Translations under genes and position numbers: made by a program
DNA from: Erysipelatoclostridium sp. AM42-17
GTDB taxonomy: Bacteria > Bacillota_I > Bacilli_A > Erysipelotrichales > Coprobacillaceae
Reading direction: 5' to 3'
Length of the DNA stretch: 64,000 nt
NCBI RefSeq assembly: GCF_003480255.1
Contig: NZ_QUIN01000006.1
Coordinates: 1 to 64,000 of the forward strand
The notes under the pieces: model-generated
The model's database searches: none
Told to the model about the DNA's origin: nothing
What the model saw: only the letters and a program-made list of their open reading frames with translations
Shown: piece by piece, positions 7,213 to 15,994 of the stretch
How the letters are laid out: each line of letters begins with the position of its first letter
How positions within the stretch are numbered: position 1 is the stretch's first letter

Positions 7213-9405
7213 ATGAAAAAGAAAAAGTGGCTTATTCATAGTTTGATGATGATTTTGTTAGTTGTCGCTTCTGTTATAACTTATCTAAGTTATGGGACAA
7301 ATACTTTTAATACGAATGAAAAATTAAATTTTGATGATGATCGTGATACGATTACCAATATTTTAGTTAAAAAAAGTGTATTATTAGATGCTCAATTACA
7401 AAGACGTAAAGGAAATTATGATCTCTATCATTATTATGTAAATGGTGATAATGTAGATAGTTTAAAAGACCAATATAATGATAATCTGCAAGAAGTATTT
7501 AATGATAGTCTACTTAATATGGAAGATCAGGATAATTATTTTAGTAAAGGATTTTGTTATTATGCATATGATATGCAAGATAACAAGAGATGTCTTACAA
7601 ATACGAAGTCAAATTTAAAAGATTTATTTACAAATTCTAAGAGTAAATTATTAAAGAAATATCAATGGTATATGGTTTTAACATTTAATCAGGATGGAAA
7701 TATTCAGGTTGATGGAAATAATAAAGATGGTTGGGGTAATAAGTTTTATAATACATCTTTTGATGAACTTTTTAAAAATGATTATTTAAGTGATGAAGAT
7801 AATCAATTTCTTAATCAATTTCATATGAAAAACCCAACGAACATGAAAGTTGTTTTTGCAATTCCTAATAAAGTTTCTTCTAATACTTTTTTAGCTCAAA
7901 ATTATTTAAAAGGACAATCTATATCACAAACATTATTTACTTATGTCATCATATTTGTAATCCTTATTATAATCATGATGTTATTTATGCCGGTAAAAGA
8001 ATTATTAGAATTAGAACCATTTAAAACAGTAGTGAAAGCTAAACTTATTTTTACTTTCCTTATTTATTTAATTGTTGTAGCGATATGGATTACAATGATG
8101 ACAGGTGTTTTACAAACAACCTGGCAAGGAGATTTTGCTTATATTGTAAGACAAAAAGGACTGGCTGGTGCTGGGGTTTTACTAGAACCATTAGTCAATA
8201 TCGGTGGTTGGTTTGTATTCTATGCGATGGTGATGTATTTTATCTTTTATATCAAGATGATCATTGTAGGTGGAGTTAAGTCCTTTATTAAGGAACACAC
8301 ATTAGCTTATAGTTTATATTATCATTTTAAAACAAAGGTTTATCATTTGACGGATACGCAATTAGAAAAAGGATTAACTCAAAATATTAAAAAGATGGGA
8401 CTTATGAGTGGATGCTTTATTGAAGGACTATTCTTGTTTGCTGGATTAGTCATGGATGTTTTTTATCGCTATTCTTTCTCATTTAGATATTACTTTTGGT
8501 TGACGCTTATTTTATCAATAGGATCAGGTATCGTTGTTGTTATCATTGCTAAAAAATTATCATCAAAGGTTTTACATGATTATCAACAGTTATTAGATTC
8601 TACTCATCAGTTATCTAAAGGAGAATTTAATAATAAAATAGAACAAGATTTAGGTTTATTTAATACATTAAAAGATGAATTTAATTGTATTAATGATGGA
8701 TTTAAAGATGCCGTAAGTAAAGAAGTAGCCTCCCAAAAGATGAAAACTGAACTCATAAGTAATGTTTCTCATGATTTAAAAACACCACTTACTTCCATTA
8801 TTTCTTATGTTGATTTATTAAAAGATGATAACTTAACTCAAGATCAACAAAAAGAATATATTCAAGTATTAGATCATAACGCTAAAAGACTTAAAACTTT
8901 AATAGAAGATTTATTTGAAGTGAGTAAAGTCAATAGTGGTAATGTTAAATTAGATCTTGTTGATCTTGATTTCCATGCTTTAGTTCAACAGGTTGTCTTT
9001 GAATATCAAGATTCGTTTTCTAAACAACAATTACAAATCAAAGAAAACTATCCAGATCATAAAGTCATCTGTCATTTAGACAGTGCTAAAACTTATCGGG
9101 TGTTAGAAAACTTATGTCAAAACATTTGTAAGTATGCGTTAGATCATACAAGAGTTTATATTGATATGGTAGAAGATGAACGTTATGTAAAACTCACTAT
9201 TAAAAACATATCTGCTAGAGAGATTCATGGTGATCCTCAAGTGTTAACGGATCGTTTTGTTCAAGGTGATGAATCACGAAAAATGGAAGGATCTGGGTTA
9301 GGACTCGCTATTGTTAAAAGCTTTGTAGAAGTCCAAGATGGAAGTTTTAAGTTAAGTGTAGATGGCGATTTATTTAAAACAGATATCACTTTTTTAAAGA
9401 AATAA
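7213..9405 (+). CDS. Multi-pass membrane sensor histidine kinase
   Basis: 730 residues. A first helix near 7-27 is followed by an outer domain of about 210 residues, then several further helices between about 240 and 460, a HAMP-like linker (LLDSTHQLSKGEFNNKIEQ), the H box SNVSHDLKTPLTS (phospho-acceptor His520) and a HATPase domain with N box RVLENLCQNICKY and G box GSGLGLAIVKSF. The usual DxGxG segment is replaced by KNIS. The large membrane module between sensor and kinase parts is unusual for the basic VanS/PhoR design but recurs in gut Bacillota. It works with the preceding response regulator; the signal is unknown. Confidence 0.93.
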   Translation: MKKKKWLIHSLMMILLVVASVITYLSYGTNTFNTNEKLNFDDDRDTITNILVKKSVLLDAQLQRRKGNYDLYHYYVNGDNVDSLKDQYNDNLQEVFNDSLLNMEDQDNYFSKGFCYYAYDMQDNKRCLTNTKSNLKDLFTNSKSKLLKKYQWYMVLTFNQDGNIQVDGNNKDGWGNKFYNTSFDELFKNDYLSDEDNQFLNQFHMKNPTNMKVVFAIPNKVSSNTFLAQNYLKGQSISQTLFTYVIIFVILIIIMMLFMPVKELLELEPFKTVVKAKLIFTFLIYLIVVAIWITMMTGVLQTTWQGDFAYIVRQKGLAGAGVLLEPLVNIGGWFVFYAMVMYFIFYIKMIIVGGVKSFIKEHTLAYSLYYHFKTKVYHLTDTQLEKGLTQNIKKMGLMSGCFIEGLFLFAGLVMDVFYRYSFSFRYYFWLTLILSIGSGIVVVIIAKKLSSKVLHDYQQLLDSTHQLSKGEFNNKIEQDLGLFNTLKDEFNCINDGFKDAVSKEVASQKMKTELISNVSHDLKTPLTSIISYVDLLKDDNLTQDQQKEYIQVLDHNAKRLKTLIEDLFEVSKVNSGNVKLDLVDLDFHALVQQVVFEYQDSFSKQQLQIKENYPDHKVICHLDSAKTYRVLENLCQNICKYALDHTRVYIDMVEDERYVKLTIKNISAREIHGDPQVLTDRFVQGDESRKMEGSGLGLAIVKSFVEVQDGSFKLSVDGDLFKTDITFLKK

Positions 9406-9410
9406 GATGT

Positions 9411-9438
9411 AAAAACAGTGGATAATACCACTGTTTTT
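9411..9438 (+). terminator. Intrinsic terminator after the histidine kinase
   Basis: AAAAACAGTGG/CCACTGTTTTT with an ATAATA loop and T-rich end. Confidence 0.85.
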
Positions 9439-9446
9439 GTTATAAT
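9438..9446 (+). promoter_or_regulatory. Extended -10 promoter for azlCD (TGTTATAAT)
   Basis: The same nonamer as at 53-61 again abuts the terminator T tract. Its predicted start near 9453 leaves only about three bases before the azlC ATG at 9456. Confidence 0.5.
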
Positions 9447-9455
9447 AGGGATGTT

Positions 9456-10151
9456 ATGGAAGAAATAAGAAGAGGAATGAAAAATGGAATACCAATAGCG
9501 TTAGGTTACTTATCAGTATCATTTTCTTTTGGAGCAATTGCGGTATCAATGGGCTTTTATTGGTGGCAAGCTGTATTAATCTCATTATGTAATTTGACTT
9601 CAGCAGGACAATTTGCCTCATTAGGAATTATGACGGGACAAGGAAGCTTTATTGAAATGGCGATTGTTCAGTTAACAGTTAATATCCGTTATGCTTTTAT
9701 GTCGTTGTCTTTATCACAAAAAGTAGATGATCGTTTTAAAGGTATCTTTAAATGGTTATTAAGTTTCTTTATTACGGATGAAATCTTTGCGGTATCGATG
9801 CTGGAAGAAAGTGTAAGTAAGGCTTATTTTTTTGGATTAGCTTTTGCTGGGGCGAGTGCTTGGATTATTGGGACCACATCAGGAGCTATATTGGGAACAA
9901 TTGTTCCTACCATTGTCCATCATGCTTTAGGTATTGCTTTATATGCCATGTTTATCGCTATTATTATTCCTGGTATGAAAAAACATCATCATATGATTAA
10001 GATTGTTTTATTAGCGATTATTTTAAGAGTAGGTTTTTATTATTTACCTATTTTAAATCAATTATCAAGTGGTTTTGCGATGACAATCAGTGCTTTAGTG
10101 AGTGCATTAGTAGGAGCCATTATCTATCCAACGGAGGAAATACATGAATAA
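9456..10151 (+). CDS. azlC: AzlC-type branched-chain amino acid exporter, large subunit
   Basis: 231 residues, polytopic, with the family opening RRGMKNGIPIALGYLSVSFSFG and the LTSAGQFASLGIM segment. AzlC and AzlD together form an exporter for branched-chain amino acids and their analogues. The start matches homologues, but the upstream AGGG is a poor ribosome site and the predicted transcript leader is nearly absent. The 3' end overlaps azlD by 8 bases. Confidence 0.92.
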   Translation: MEEIRRGMKNGIPIALGYLSVSFSFGAIAVSMGFYWWQAVLISLCNLTSAGQFASLGIMTGQGSFIEMAIVQLTVNIRYAFMSLSLSQKVDDRFKGIFKWLLSFFITDEIFAVSMLEESVSKAYFFGLAFAGASAWIIGTTSGAILGTIVPTIVHHALGIALYAMFIAIIIPGMKKHHHMIKIVLLAIILRVGFYYLPILNQLSSGFAMTISALVSALVGAIIYPTEEIHE

Positions 10152-10449
10152 AAACTTTTTTATCTATTTACTGATTATGTCAGTTATTACCTATGCTATC
10201 CGTGCTATTCCCCTTGTTTTCATTAATAAAAAGATAACCAATAAAACAGTTCAATCATTTTTAGACTACATACCTTATACCGTACTGGCAGCGATGACTT
10301 TTCCTGATATTTTTTATTCAACGGGTAATCTTATTTCAGGAATTGTAGCGACAATCATTATCCTATATGCTTCATATAAGGAACTGAGTTTAATTCAAGT
10401 TGCTTGTATCGGTTGTGGTGTCGTGGCATTAATAGAAATCATTTTATAA
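10144..10449 (+). CDS. azlD: AzlD-type branched-chain amino acid exporter, small subunit
   Basis: 101 residues with about four hydrophobic segments and the family pattern YAIRAIPLVFINKKI near the N-terminus and VLAAMTFPDIFY centrally. It is the partner of AzlC, whose gene it overlaps by 8 bases with the ribosome site ACGGAGGAA inside the azlC end, consistent with coupled synthesis of the two subunits. Confidence 0.92.
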   Translation: MNKNFFIYLLIMSVITYAIRAIPLVFINKKITNKTVQSFLDYIPYTVLAAMTFPDIFYSTGNLISGIVATIIILYASYKELSLIQVACIGCGVVALIEIIL

Positions 10450-10465
10450 TAAAGAGGGATCAATT

Positions 10466-11323
10466 ATGATAAAATTAATTATGACCGATATGGATGGTAC
10501 ATTGCTTTCTAGTGATAGTAGTATATGCCAAAGAAACTTAGACGCTATTGATTACGCTAGAAGTCAAGGTGCCTTGTTTGGTATAGCAACAGGGCGTGAC
10601 TGGGCTTCAATGAAAGAAGCAACCGATATTTATCATTTAAAAGCTGATTATATGGTGCTAGGAAATGGGGCCCAATTTGTAGATCAAAATGGCCATGTAT
10701 TAATGTCGGCTTATCTCGATAAAGAACACTTCTTACCAATTACTGATATATTTGATCAACTACATTTACCCTATATTGTTTTTACGACAAAAGGCTACTA
10801 TGCTTTAGATCCAGAATATTCTAAAAACTGTTTTATTGAAAGAACATGCCAACATTTACATGTACCTTATGAAGACTTTACTCCTCAAGGAAAAAGAAAA
10901 GATAGTCCTTGTATGAATTTAAAACCGATGGTTTCTAAAGAACAATTTCTAAAAGAAGATTTAGATATTATTAAAGTGGAATCATATTCGTTAGATGTTG
11001 ATTTAATTAAAGAAGCTAAAAAACAATTAGCTTCATTATCAGGAATTGCTTATTTATCTTCATTTGAAGATAATGTTGAAGTAACGCATCAAAAGGCACA
11101 AAAAGGTTTAATTTTAGAAAAAGCAATTCAACTATTAGGAATTAAAAAAGAAGAAGTCATTGTTTTAGGTGATGGTCTTAATGATGGGACGATGTTTGAT
11201 ATTTTCCCTTATTCTTATGCGCCTAGTAATGCGGATGATGAAATCAAGAATAAGGCATATAAAATAGGTTGTCATCACGACCAAGGTATTTTAGGTGAAG
11301 CAATAGATGATTTAATGAAGTAG
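10466..11323 (+). CDS. Cof-type HAD-superfamily phosphatase
   Basis: 285 residues. The nucleophile motif is MTDMDGTLLSSDS at the N-terminus; the GIATGRDW motif II region, the Lys in HQKAQKG and the GDGLNDGTMF motif complete the active site, and the inserted cap domain is of the Cof/YkrA type. Such enzymes dephosphorylate small metabolites, often sugar phosphates or FMN; the substrate here is not predictable. It lies 16 bases after azlD and may be co-transcribed. A terminator overlaps its stop codon. Confidence 0.9.
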   Translation: MIKLIMTDMDGTLLSSDSSICQRNLDAIDYARSQGALFGIATGRDWASMKEATDIYHLKADYMVLGNGAQFVDQNGHVLMSAYLDKEHFLPITDIFDQLHLPYIVFTTKGYYALDPEYSKNCFIERTCQHLHVPYEDFTPQGKRKDSPCMNLKPMVSKEQFLKEDLDIIKVESYSLDVDLIKEAKKQLASLSGIAYLSSFEDNVEVTHQKAQKGLILEKAIQLLGIKKEEVIVLGDGLNDGTMFDIFPYSYAPSNADDEIKNKAYKIGCHHDQGILGEAIDDLMK

Positions 11324-11345
11324 GTGGGTAACCACCTTTTTTTAT
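11322..11345 (+). terminator. Intrinsic terminator with GTAA loop
   Basis: AGGTGG-GTAA-CCACCT followed by T residues. The TTGACA box of the next promoter starts right after the T tract. Confidence 0.85.
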
Positions 11346-11375
11346 TTGACAAAAGAAGTGATAAAGAATTATAAT
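11346..11375 (+). promoter_or_regulatory. Promoter of the MarR-TauE unit
   Basis: TTGACA (11346-11351), 18-base spacer, TATAAT (11370-11375). Confidence 0.8.
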
Positions 11376-11391
11376 TGTTCAAAAACGAACT
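11376..11391. promoter_or_regulatory. Candidate MarR operator
   Basis: GTTC-AAAAAC-GAAC forms a short dyad just after the -10 box, over the expected transcription start. Its place in front of a marR-like gene suggests autoregulation. Confidence 0.4.
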
Positions 11392-11412
11392 ATTCAAAAA
11401 GGAAGAGATAAG

Positions 11413-11844
11413 ATGAATAAAGGGTTAGAATTTGCTAGAAAGATAGATCTTGTTTATCATCAACAATGTAAATCAATATGCAAAGAATTAAATTTACCAC
11501 AAACTGCATTTGATATTTTAATGTTTTTAGGGAATCATCCAGAATATAAAAGTGCACGAGATATTGTAGAAATCAGGAAAATTAAAGCTAATTTAGTTTC
11601 AGTTAATGTAGATAAATTAGTCAATGAAGGTTATTTAAAAAGATTGGCTATACCGGGAGATCGTAGAAAAATTAAACTTGTTTGCAGTGAAAAAGCCAAG
11701 CTAGTTATCAAAAAAGGACAACAGTTTCAAAAGCAATTCTTTCAAACAATGTGGCAAGGTATTGATGCAAAACAACAAGCATTATTTAATGAAATCTTAC
11801 AAATGATAGAAAAGAATTTAGATGAATTAAAGGAGGCTAAATGA
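11413..11844 (+). CDS. MarR-family transcriptional regulator
   Basis: 143 residues with a winged helix-turn-helix: YKSARDIVEIRKIKANLVSVNVDKLVNEGYLKRLAIPGDRRKIKLVCSEKA in pieces shows the recognition helix (KANLVSVNVDKLV) and the wing DRRKI. It is co-transcribed with the TauE/SafE-type transporter gene downstream, which begins before its stop codon, so the regulator likely controls that transporter in response to its substrate. A short dyad at 11376-11391 could be its own binding site. Confidence 0.9.
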   Translation: MNKGLEFARKIDLVYHQQCKSICKELNLPQTAFDILMFLGNHPEYKSARDIVEIRKIKANLVSVNVDKLVNEGYLKRLAIPGDRRKIKLVCSEKAKLVIKKGQQFQKQFFQTMWQGIDAKQQALFNEILQMIEKNLDELKEAK

Positions 11845-12620
11845 TGAATATAGTTAATGTTTTAATAGTGACTTTTTTTGCAGGAATGGGAGCTGGACTA
11901 GGAACGGGATTTGCTGGGATGTCGGCGGCGGCTGTTATTAGTCCGATGTTAATTGCATTTTTGAATATGGATCCTTATATGGCAGTAGGCATAGCTTTAT
12001 CATCAGATGTTTTAGCTAGTGCCATTTCTGCTTATACTTATGGTAAAAATAAAAATCTAGATATTAAAAATGGATTATTAATGATGGTGAGTGTTTTATT
12101 GTTTACTGTTGTAGGAAGTTATGTAGCCAGTTTACTTCCTTCAACAACGATGGGAAACTTTTCGGTCTTTATGACATTTTTACTTGGAATTAAGTTTATT
12201 GTCAAACCGGTTATGACAACAAAAGAAACAATGAACAATGTTGATTCTAAAAAAAGAGCCAAACAATCTATTTTATGCGGGATGATGATTGGGTTCATTT
12301 GTGGTTTTATTGGAGCTGGTGGTGGCATGATGATGCTCCTTATTTTAACGACTGTCATGGGATATGAATTAAAAACGGCTGTAGGAACAAGTGTTTTTAT
12401 TATGACTTTTACTGCTTTAACTGGTGCTGTTTCTCACTTTATGATTGGTGGTATGCCGGATATAACAGTATGGATATTATGTATTATCTTTACTCTTATA
12501 TGGGCAAGAATTGCAGCCTTGTTCGCTAATAAAGCAACGCCAGAAACGCTAAATCGTGCTACAGGGGTCGTCCTTGTTGTCCTTGGAATGGCGATTTTTA
12601 TCTTCTCTTTGTTGAAATAG
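11841..12620 (+). CDS. TauE/SafE-family sulfite/anion exporter
   Basis: 259 residues, polytopic, with two related halves: GMGAGLGTGFAGMSAAAV near the N-terminus and GFICGFIGAGGGMMMLLILT in the second half, the repeated glycine-rich signature of the TauE/SafE (UPF0721) family. Members export sulfite, sulfoacetate or related organic anions. The ATG at 11841 overlaps the marR stop by 4 bases; a second ATG at 11844 is also possible. A methionine-related palindrome begins two bases after its stop, so the next gene is independent. Confidence 0.88.
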   Translation: MMNIVNVLIVTFFAGMGAGLGTGFAGMSAAAVISPMLIAFLNMDPYMAVGIALSSDVLASAISAYTYGKNKNLDIKNGLLMMVSVLLFTVVGSYVASLLPSTTMGNFSVFMTFLLGIKFIVKPVMTTKETMNNVDSKKRAKQSILCGMMIGFICGFIGAGGGMMMLLILTTVMGYELKTAVGTSVFIMTFTALTGAVSHFMIGGMPDITVWILCIIFTLIWARIAALFANKATPETLNRATGVVLVVLGMAIFIFSLLK

Positions 12621-12621
12621 A

Positions 12622-12638
12622 TATAGTTTCTAACTATA
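12622..12638 (+). promoter_or_regulatory. MET-box-like palindrome
   Basis: TATAGTT-TCT-AACTATA is a perfect 7-base inverted repeat with a 3-base centre. It closely fits the MET-box TATAGTTtnaAACTATA that I recall for LysR-type MetR/MtaR regulators of streptococci, and it precedes a methionine-synthase-like gene by about 86 bases, an activator-type distance. No such regulator gene lies in the window. Confidence 0.6.
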
Positions 12639-12681
12639 GATAAGTGAATAATATTTATATTATACGTTTATTATCTCTTCG

Positions 12682-12709
12682 TTTATACTTTATGAATATA
12701 AAGTATAAA
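12682..12709. repeat. Perfect 12-base inverted repeat before the ribosome site
   Basis: TTTATACTTTAT and ATAAAGTATAAA are separated by GAAT and end one base before the GAGGAG ribosome site (12711-12716). It may be an operator or a leader hairpin. No T tract follows, so it is not a terminator. Confidence 0.6.
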
Positions 12710-12724
12710 TGAGGAGATTTTTAA

Positions 12725-13837
12725 ATGAAAGCACCATATAAATATGATATTGTCGGAAGCTTTTTACGTAATGCAGAAATTAAAAATGCAAGAAGTGAAT
12801 TTGCTAGAGGGAATATCACACAAGAAGAATTAGAAAAAGTAGAAAATCAAAGTATTGAAAAATTAGTGGATAATGAAAGAAAAGCAGGATTAAAAGCGGT
12901 AACTGATGGTGAATATCGTCGTGCTTTTTGGCATTTAGATTTTTTATGGGGATTACAAGGTGTAGAACGTGTATCAGTTGATCATTTTTCTATTGCTTTT
13001 AAGGGACATCAACCTAAAAGTCAAACATTAAAAATTGTTGATAAAATTGATTTCCCTCAAGATCATCCATTTTTAAAACACTTTAGATTTATGCAATCAA
13101 TAGTTCAAGATAGTGAAGTTAAACAATGTATTCCTTCACCATCTATGTTGCATTTGATTTGTTGTGTGAGAGAAGAAAACTATCAACCAATTGAACGTTA
13201 TCAAAATGAAGATGATTTATATCGTGATATTGCTTTAGCGTATCAAAAAGCAATTATTTCTTTTTATAATGCAGGATGTCGTTACTTACAATTAGATGAT
13301 ACTTCATGGGGAGAATTCTGTTCAAAAGAAAAAAGAGAAGCTTACAAAGCAAGAGGGATTGATGTTGATGAAATCGCTAAAAAATATGTTGATATGATTA
13401 ACTTAGCGTTAGAAGTCAAACCTGATGATATGGTCATTACAATGCATATTTGTAGAGGTAACTTTAGATCAACATGGTTTACTTCTGGGGGATATGAACC
13501 GGTGGCAAAAACACTATTTGGTGGATGTCATGTGGACGGTTTCTTCTTAGAATATGATAGTGAACGTGCTGGAGGTTTTGAACCATTACGCTATATCAAA
13601 GATCAAAAAGTTGTCTTAGGTTTAGTCACTTCTAAAGAAGCAACATTAGAAAATAAAGAAGATATTATTGCTAGAATTCATGAAGCAGCTAAATATGTAC
13701 CTTTACAACAATTAGCTTTATCACCACAATGTGGTTTTGCTTCAACTGAAGAGGGAAACCTTCTTACTGATGAAGAACAATGGGCTAAAATTAAATTAGT
13801 CAAAGAAATTGCTGAAGAAGTTTGGGGAAAAAATTAA
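12725..13837 (+). CDS. Cobalamin-independent methionine synthase-like protein (MetE C-terminal type, YxjG/YxjH-like)
   Basis: 370 residues, matching only the C-terminal catalytic barrel of MetE, as in the YxjG/YxjH group. Opening IVGSFLRN, DGEYRRAFWHLDFLWG, DDTSWGEFC and the zinc-ligand stretches MHICRGNF and SPQCGFAS are all visible. It probably transfers a methyl group to homocysteine; the donor of this short group is not established here. An independent unit under a MET-box-like palindrome, with a GAGGAG ribosome site and its own terminator. There is no S-box or T-box leader. Confidence 0.9.
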   Translation: MKAPYKYDIVGSFLRNAEIKNARSEFARGNITQEELEKVENQSIEKLVDNERKAGLKAVTDGEYRRAFWHLDFLWGLQGVERVSVDHFSIAFKGHQPKSQTLKIVDKIDFPQDHPFLKHFRFMQSIVQDSEVKQCIPSPSMLHLICCVREENYQPIERYQNEDDLYRDIALAYQKAIISFYNAGCRYLQLDDTSWGEFCSKEKREAYKARGIDVDEIAKKYVDMINLALEVKPDDMVITMHICRGNFRSTWFTSGGYEPVAKTLFGGCHVDGFFLEYDSERAGGFEPLRYIKDQKVVLGLVTSKEATLENKEDIIARIHEAAKYVPLQQLALSPQCGFASTEEGNLLTDEEQWAKIKLVKEIAEEVWGKN

Positions 13838-13843
13838 AACAAT

Positions 13844-13873
13844 AAAAAGCTATTCTTTATGGAATAGTTTTTT
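13844..13873 (+). terminator. Intrinsic terminator
   Basis: AGCTATTC and GGAATAGT pair with one G-T wobble and lead into a run of T. Confidence 0.75.
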
Positions 13874-13893
13874 TATAATGTTTAATTGACTTT

Positions 13894-13917
13894 ATTCGTT
13901 GACTCAAGTCATTGAAA
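13894..13917. promoter_or_regulatory. Candidate TetR operator over the aldo/keto reductase promoter
   Basis: ATTCGTTGAC-TCAA-GTCATTGAAA nearly repeats the palindrome before the tetR gene (19635-19658). It contains the -35 box TTGACT (13899-13904), which is 17 bases from the -10 TATATT (13922-13927). Confidence 0.6.
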
Positions 13918-13984
13918 TAGGTATATTAAAATTAGAGATAAATTATAAAAAGCATTAATGATTGATGGAAAGGAAATGATAAAA

Positions 13985-14989
13985 ATGGAATCACGTTATT
14001 TAGGTAATATAAAGGTATCATCAATAGGAATGGGATGTATGGCATTTTCACACGGTTATGGTCAAATCCCTTCAAGACAATACGCTATTGAGGCAATTCA
14101 ACAAGCCTATAAGCATGGTTGTACTTTTTTTGATACAGCAGAAGGTTATGGAAATGTTTTATACTATGAACATCATAATGAAGAAATCGTAGGGGAAGCT
14201 TTAAAAGATGTAAGGAATCAAGTTGTCATAGCGACTAAATTAAAGATTCATGATGATGAAGTCAATGAAGATATGTATGAGGTATGTAAAAGACATTTAA
14301 AAGCTTCATTGAAAGCATTACAAACAGATTATGTAGATCTTTATTATTTACATCGTGTTAATTTACAGGTTCCTATTGAAAAAGTAGCCAAAGCTATGGG
14401 TAAATTGATTGATGAAGGATTGATTCGTGGTTGGGGTTTATCACAAGTAGATAAAAAATTATTAAAAAAAGCACATGAAATTACACCTGTATCGGCAGTA
14501 CAAAATTTATATAATATGTTGGAAAGAGATTGTGAAGAGGAAGTTATACCTTATTGTTTAAAACACAATATTGGCTTGGTTCCTTTTTCACCTATTGCTT
14601 CAGGCTTTTTATCAGGAAAGGTAATATCGACTTCACAGTTTGAAAAAGTAGATGATGTTCGGGTATTTGTTCCTCAATTAAAAAATGAAAATATCAAAGC
14701 TAATCAGCCTGTTATTGATTTATTAAACGAATACGCTAAAAAGAAACATGCTACTAATGCCCAAATTTCTTTAGCTTGGATGTTGAAAAAATATCCTCAT
14801 GTTGTACCTATTCTAGGTTCTAAAAATAAAGAAAGAATTATTGAAAATTTGGATGCTTGTCAAGTTGAATTATTTGATGAAGAATTTAAAAAATTAGAAG
14901 AATCACTTAATCATATTGAATGTCATGGTCATCGTGGTATTGTTGAATATCAAGGTGGTTCAATGAAAGATTGGGGTCAAAATAAATAA
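13985..14989 (+). CDS. Aldo/keto reductase
   Basis: 334 residues from the ATG with GGAAAGGAA at correct spacing; upstream in-frame ATGs at 13958 and 13976 lack this. Catalytic tetrad residues are present: Asp and Tyr in FFDTAEGYGN, Lys in IATKLKI and His in LYYLHRV. NADP-binding patterns near the C-terminus include VVPILGSKNKERI. The best fit is the AKR group related to YajO-type oxidoreductases acting on sugar or carbonyl compounds; the substrate is unknown. Its promoter shares an operator and -35/-10 layout with the tetR gene at 19687, so it likely belongs to that regulon. Confidence 0.9.
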   Translation: MESRYLGNIKVSSIGMGCMAFSHGYGQIPSRQYAIEAIQQAYKHGCTFFDTAEGYGNVLYYEHHNEEIVGEALKDVRNQVVIATKLKIHDDEVNEDMYEVCKRHLKASLKALQTDYVDLYYLHRVNLQVPIEKVAKAMGKLIDEGLIRGWGLSQVDKKLLKKAHEITPVSAVQNLYNMLERDCEEEVIPYCLKHNIGLVPFSPIASGFLSGKVISTSQFEKVDDVRVFVPQLKNENIKANQPVIDLLNEYAKKKHATNAQISLAWMLKKYPHVVPILGSKNKERIIENLDACQVELFDEEFKKLEESLNHIECHGHRGIVEYQGGSMKDWGQNK

Positions 14990-15017
14990 GAACTTGTCTT
15001 ACGACAAGTTCTTTTTA
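14988..15017 (+). terminator. Intrinsic terminator between convergent genes
   Basis: AAGAACTTGTC-TTAC-GACAAGTTCTT followed by T residues on the plus strand; on the minus strand the T run is poorer. Confidence 0.8.
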
Positions 15018-15992
15018 TTATTCAAAAGGATAAGTCATACCCCATTGACAACGAATAGCACTAAGTAATGAAGAAACATCACGACTTAATTGTAATACAT
15101 CTTCACCGGTATGGTTGATAACATCTGTTTCCATATCAATGACTTCATATTGTAAAGCTTTTTGACTATCGCCAGTTTCAATAATTTCTTGATGTCCATC
15201 GATTGTATAAGTGATTGTTGCTTTACTGGCACGAGGATAAACATTGACTTCAACAAAACCTTCTTCACCGGCAATGACACCACGTTTAGGCTGTTTAGCA
15301 CGCATTGTAAGAGCCATCACAACCATTTGCCCATCTTGATTTTTCATGATAATACCAGATTGTTCATCAACACCGGTTTCAAAATAGTCCACAGTAGTTA
15401 AAACAGTATTTGGTTTAGATGATAAGAAATAGCGTGCAAAGGAAGTAGCATAAACACCGATATCTAATAAAGCACCACCGGCTAGTTCTTTAGAAAAGAA
15501 ACGATTATTCACATCATATTCTTTACATGAACCAAAGTTAACTTGAATCATTTTGACTTTACCAATAGCACCATCATCAATAATTTCCTTTAATTTTTTA
15601 TAAAGTGGCATATGATAAATCGTCATTGCTTCTTGAATAACGACATGATGTTCTTTAGCAAGAACAACTAATTCTTCTAATTGACGATCATTTACAGTAA
15701 TGGCTTTTTCACATAAGATATGTTTATTAGCTAAAATAGCTTTTTTCATAATGTCATAGTGGCTATTATGAGGTGAAGCAATATAAACAATATCAATATT
15801 TTCATCAGCTAATAAATCATCTACTGTAGCATAAGCATTTCTTATTTTATACTTCATAGCAAAATCTAATGCTTTTTCCATGCTGTTATGATGAGATGCG
15901 GCATAGATCTCATGATTCATATCTAACATTGATTGTGCCATTTCATGAGCGATGGTACCACAACCGATTATTCCCCAATTTAATTTTTCCAT
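15018..15992 (-). CDS. Gfo/Idh/MocA-family oxidoreductase
   Basis: 324 residues. The N-terminal Rossmann fold opens with NWGIIGCGTIAHEMAQ; DIVYIASPHNSHYD and the EKA of HILCEKAITVN (the family EKP-type motif) follow, with a C-terminal alpha/beta substrate domain including ELAGGALLDIGVYA. Members oxidise or reduce sugars and inositols with NAD(P). The gene starts two bases after the upstream HAD-phosphatase stop and has an AGGAGAA site, so the two form one minus-strand operon; a shared role in sugar or sugar-phosphate handling is inference. Confidence 0.9.
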   Translation of the reverse strand: MEKLNWGIIGCGTIAHEMAQSMLDMNHEIYAASHHNSMEKALDFAMKYKIRNAYATVDDLLADENIDIVYIASPHNSHYDIMKKAILANKHILCEKAITVNDRQLEELVVLAKEHHVVIQEAMTIYHMPLYKKLKEIIDDGAIGKVKMIQVNFGSCKEYDVNNRFFSKELAGGALLDIGVYATSFARYFLSSKPNTVLTTVDYFETGVDEQSGIIMKNQDGQMVVMALTMRAKQPKRGVIAGEEGFVEVNVYPRASKATITYTIDGHQEIIETGDSQKALQYEVIDMETDVINHTGEDVLQLSRDVSSLLSAIRCQWGMTYPFE

Positions 15993-15994
15993 TT

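Noticed and set aside
12621..12724. S-box (SAM-I) riboswitch before the methionine-synthase-like gene
   Set aside because: The gap is only about 100 bases and lacks the conserved S-box stems and a terminator.
13874..13879. TATAAT after the terminator at 13844 as the aldo/keto reductase promoter
   Set aside because: No matching -35 box; the TTGACT-17-TATATT pair downstream, shared with the tetR promoter, is better.
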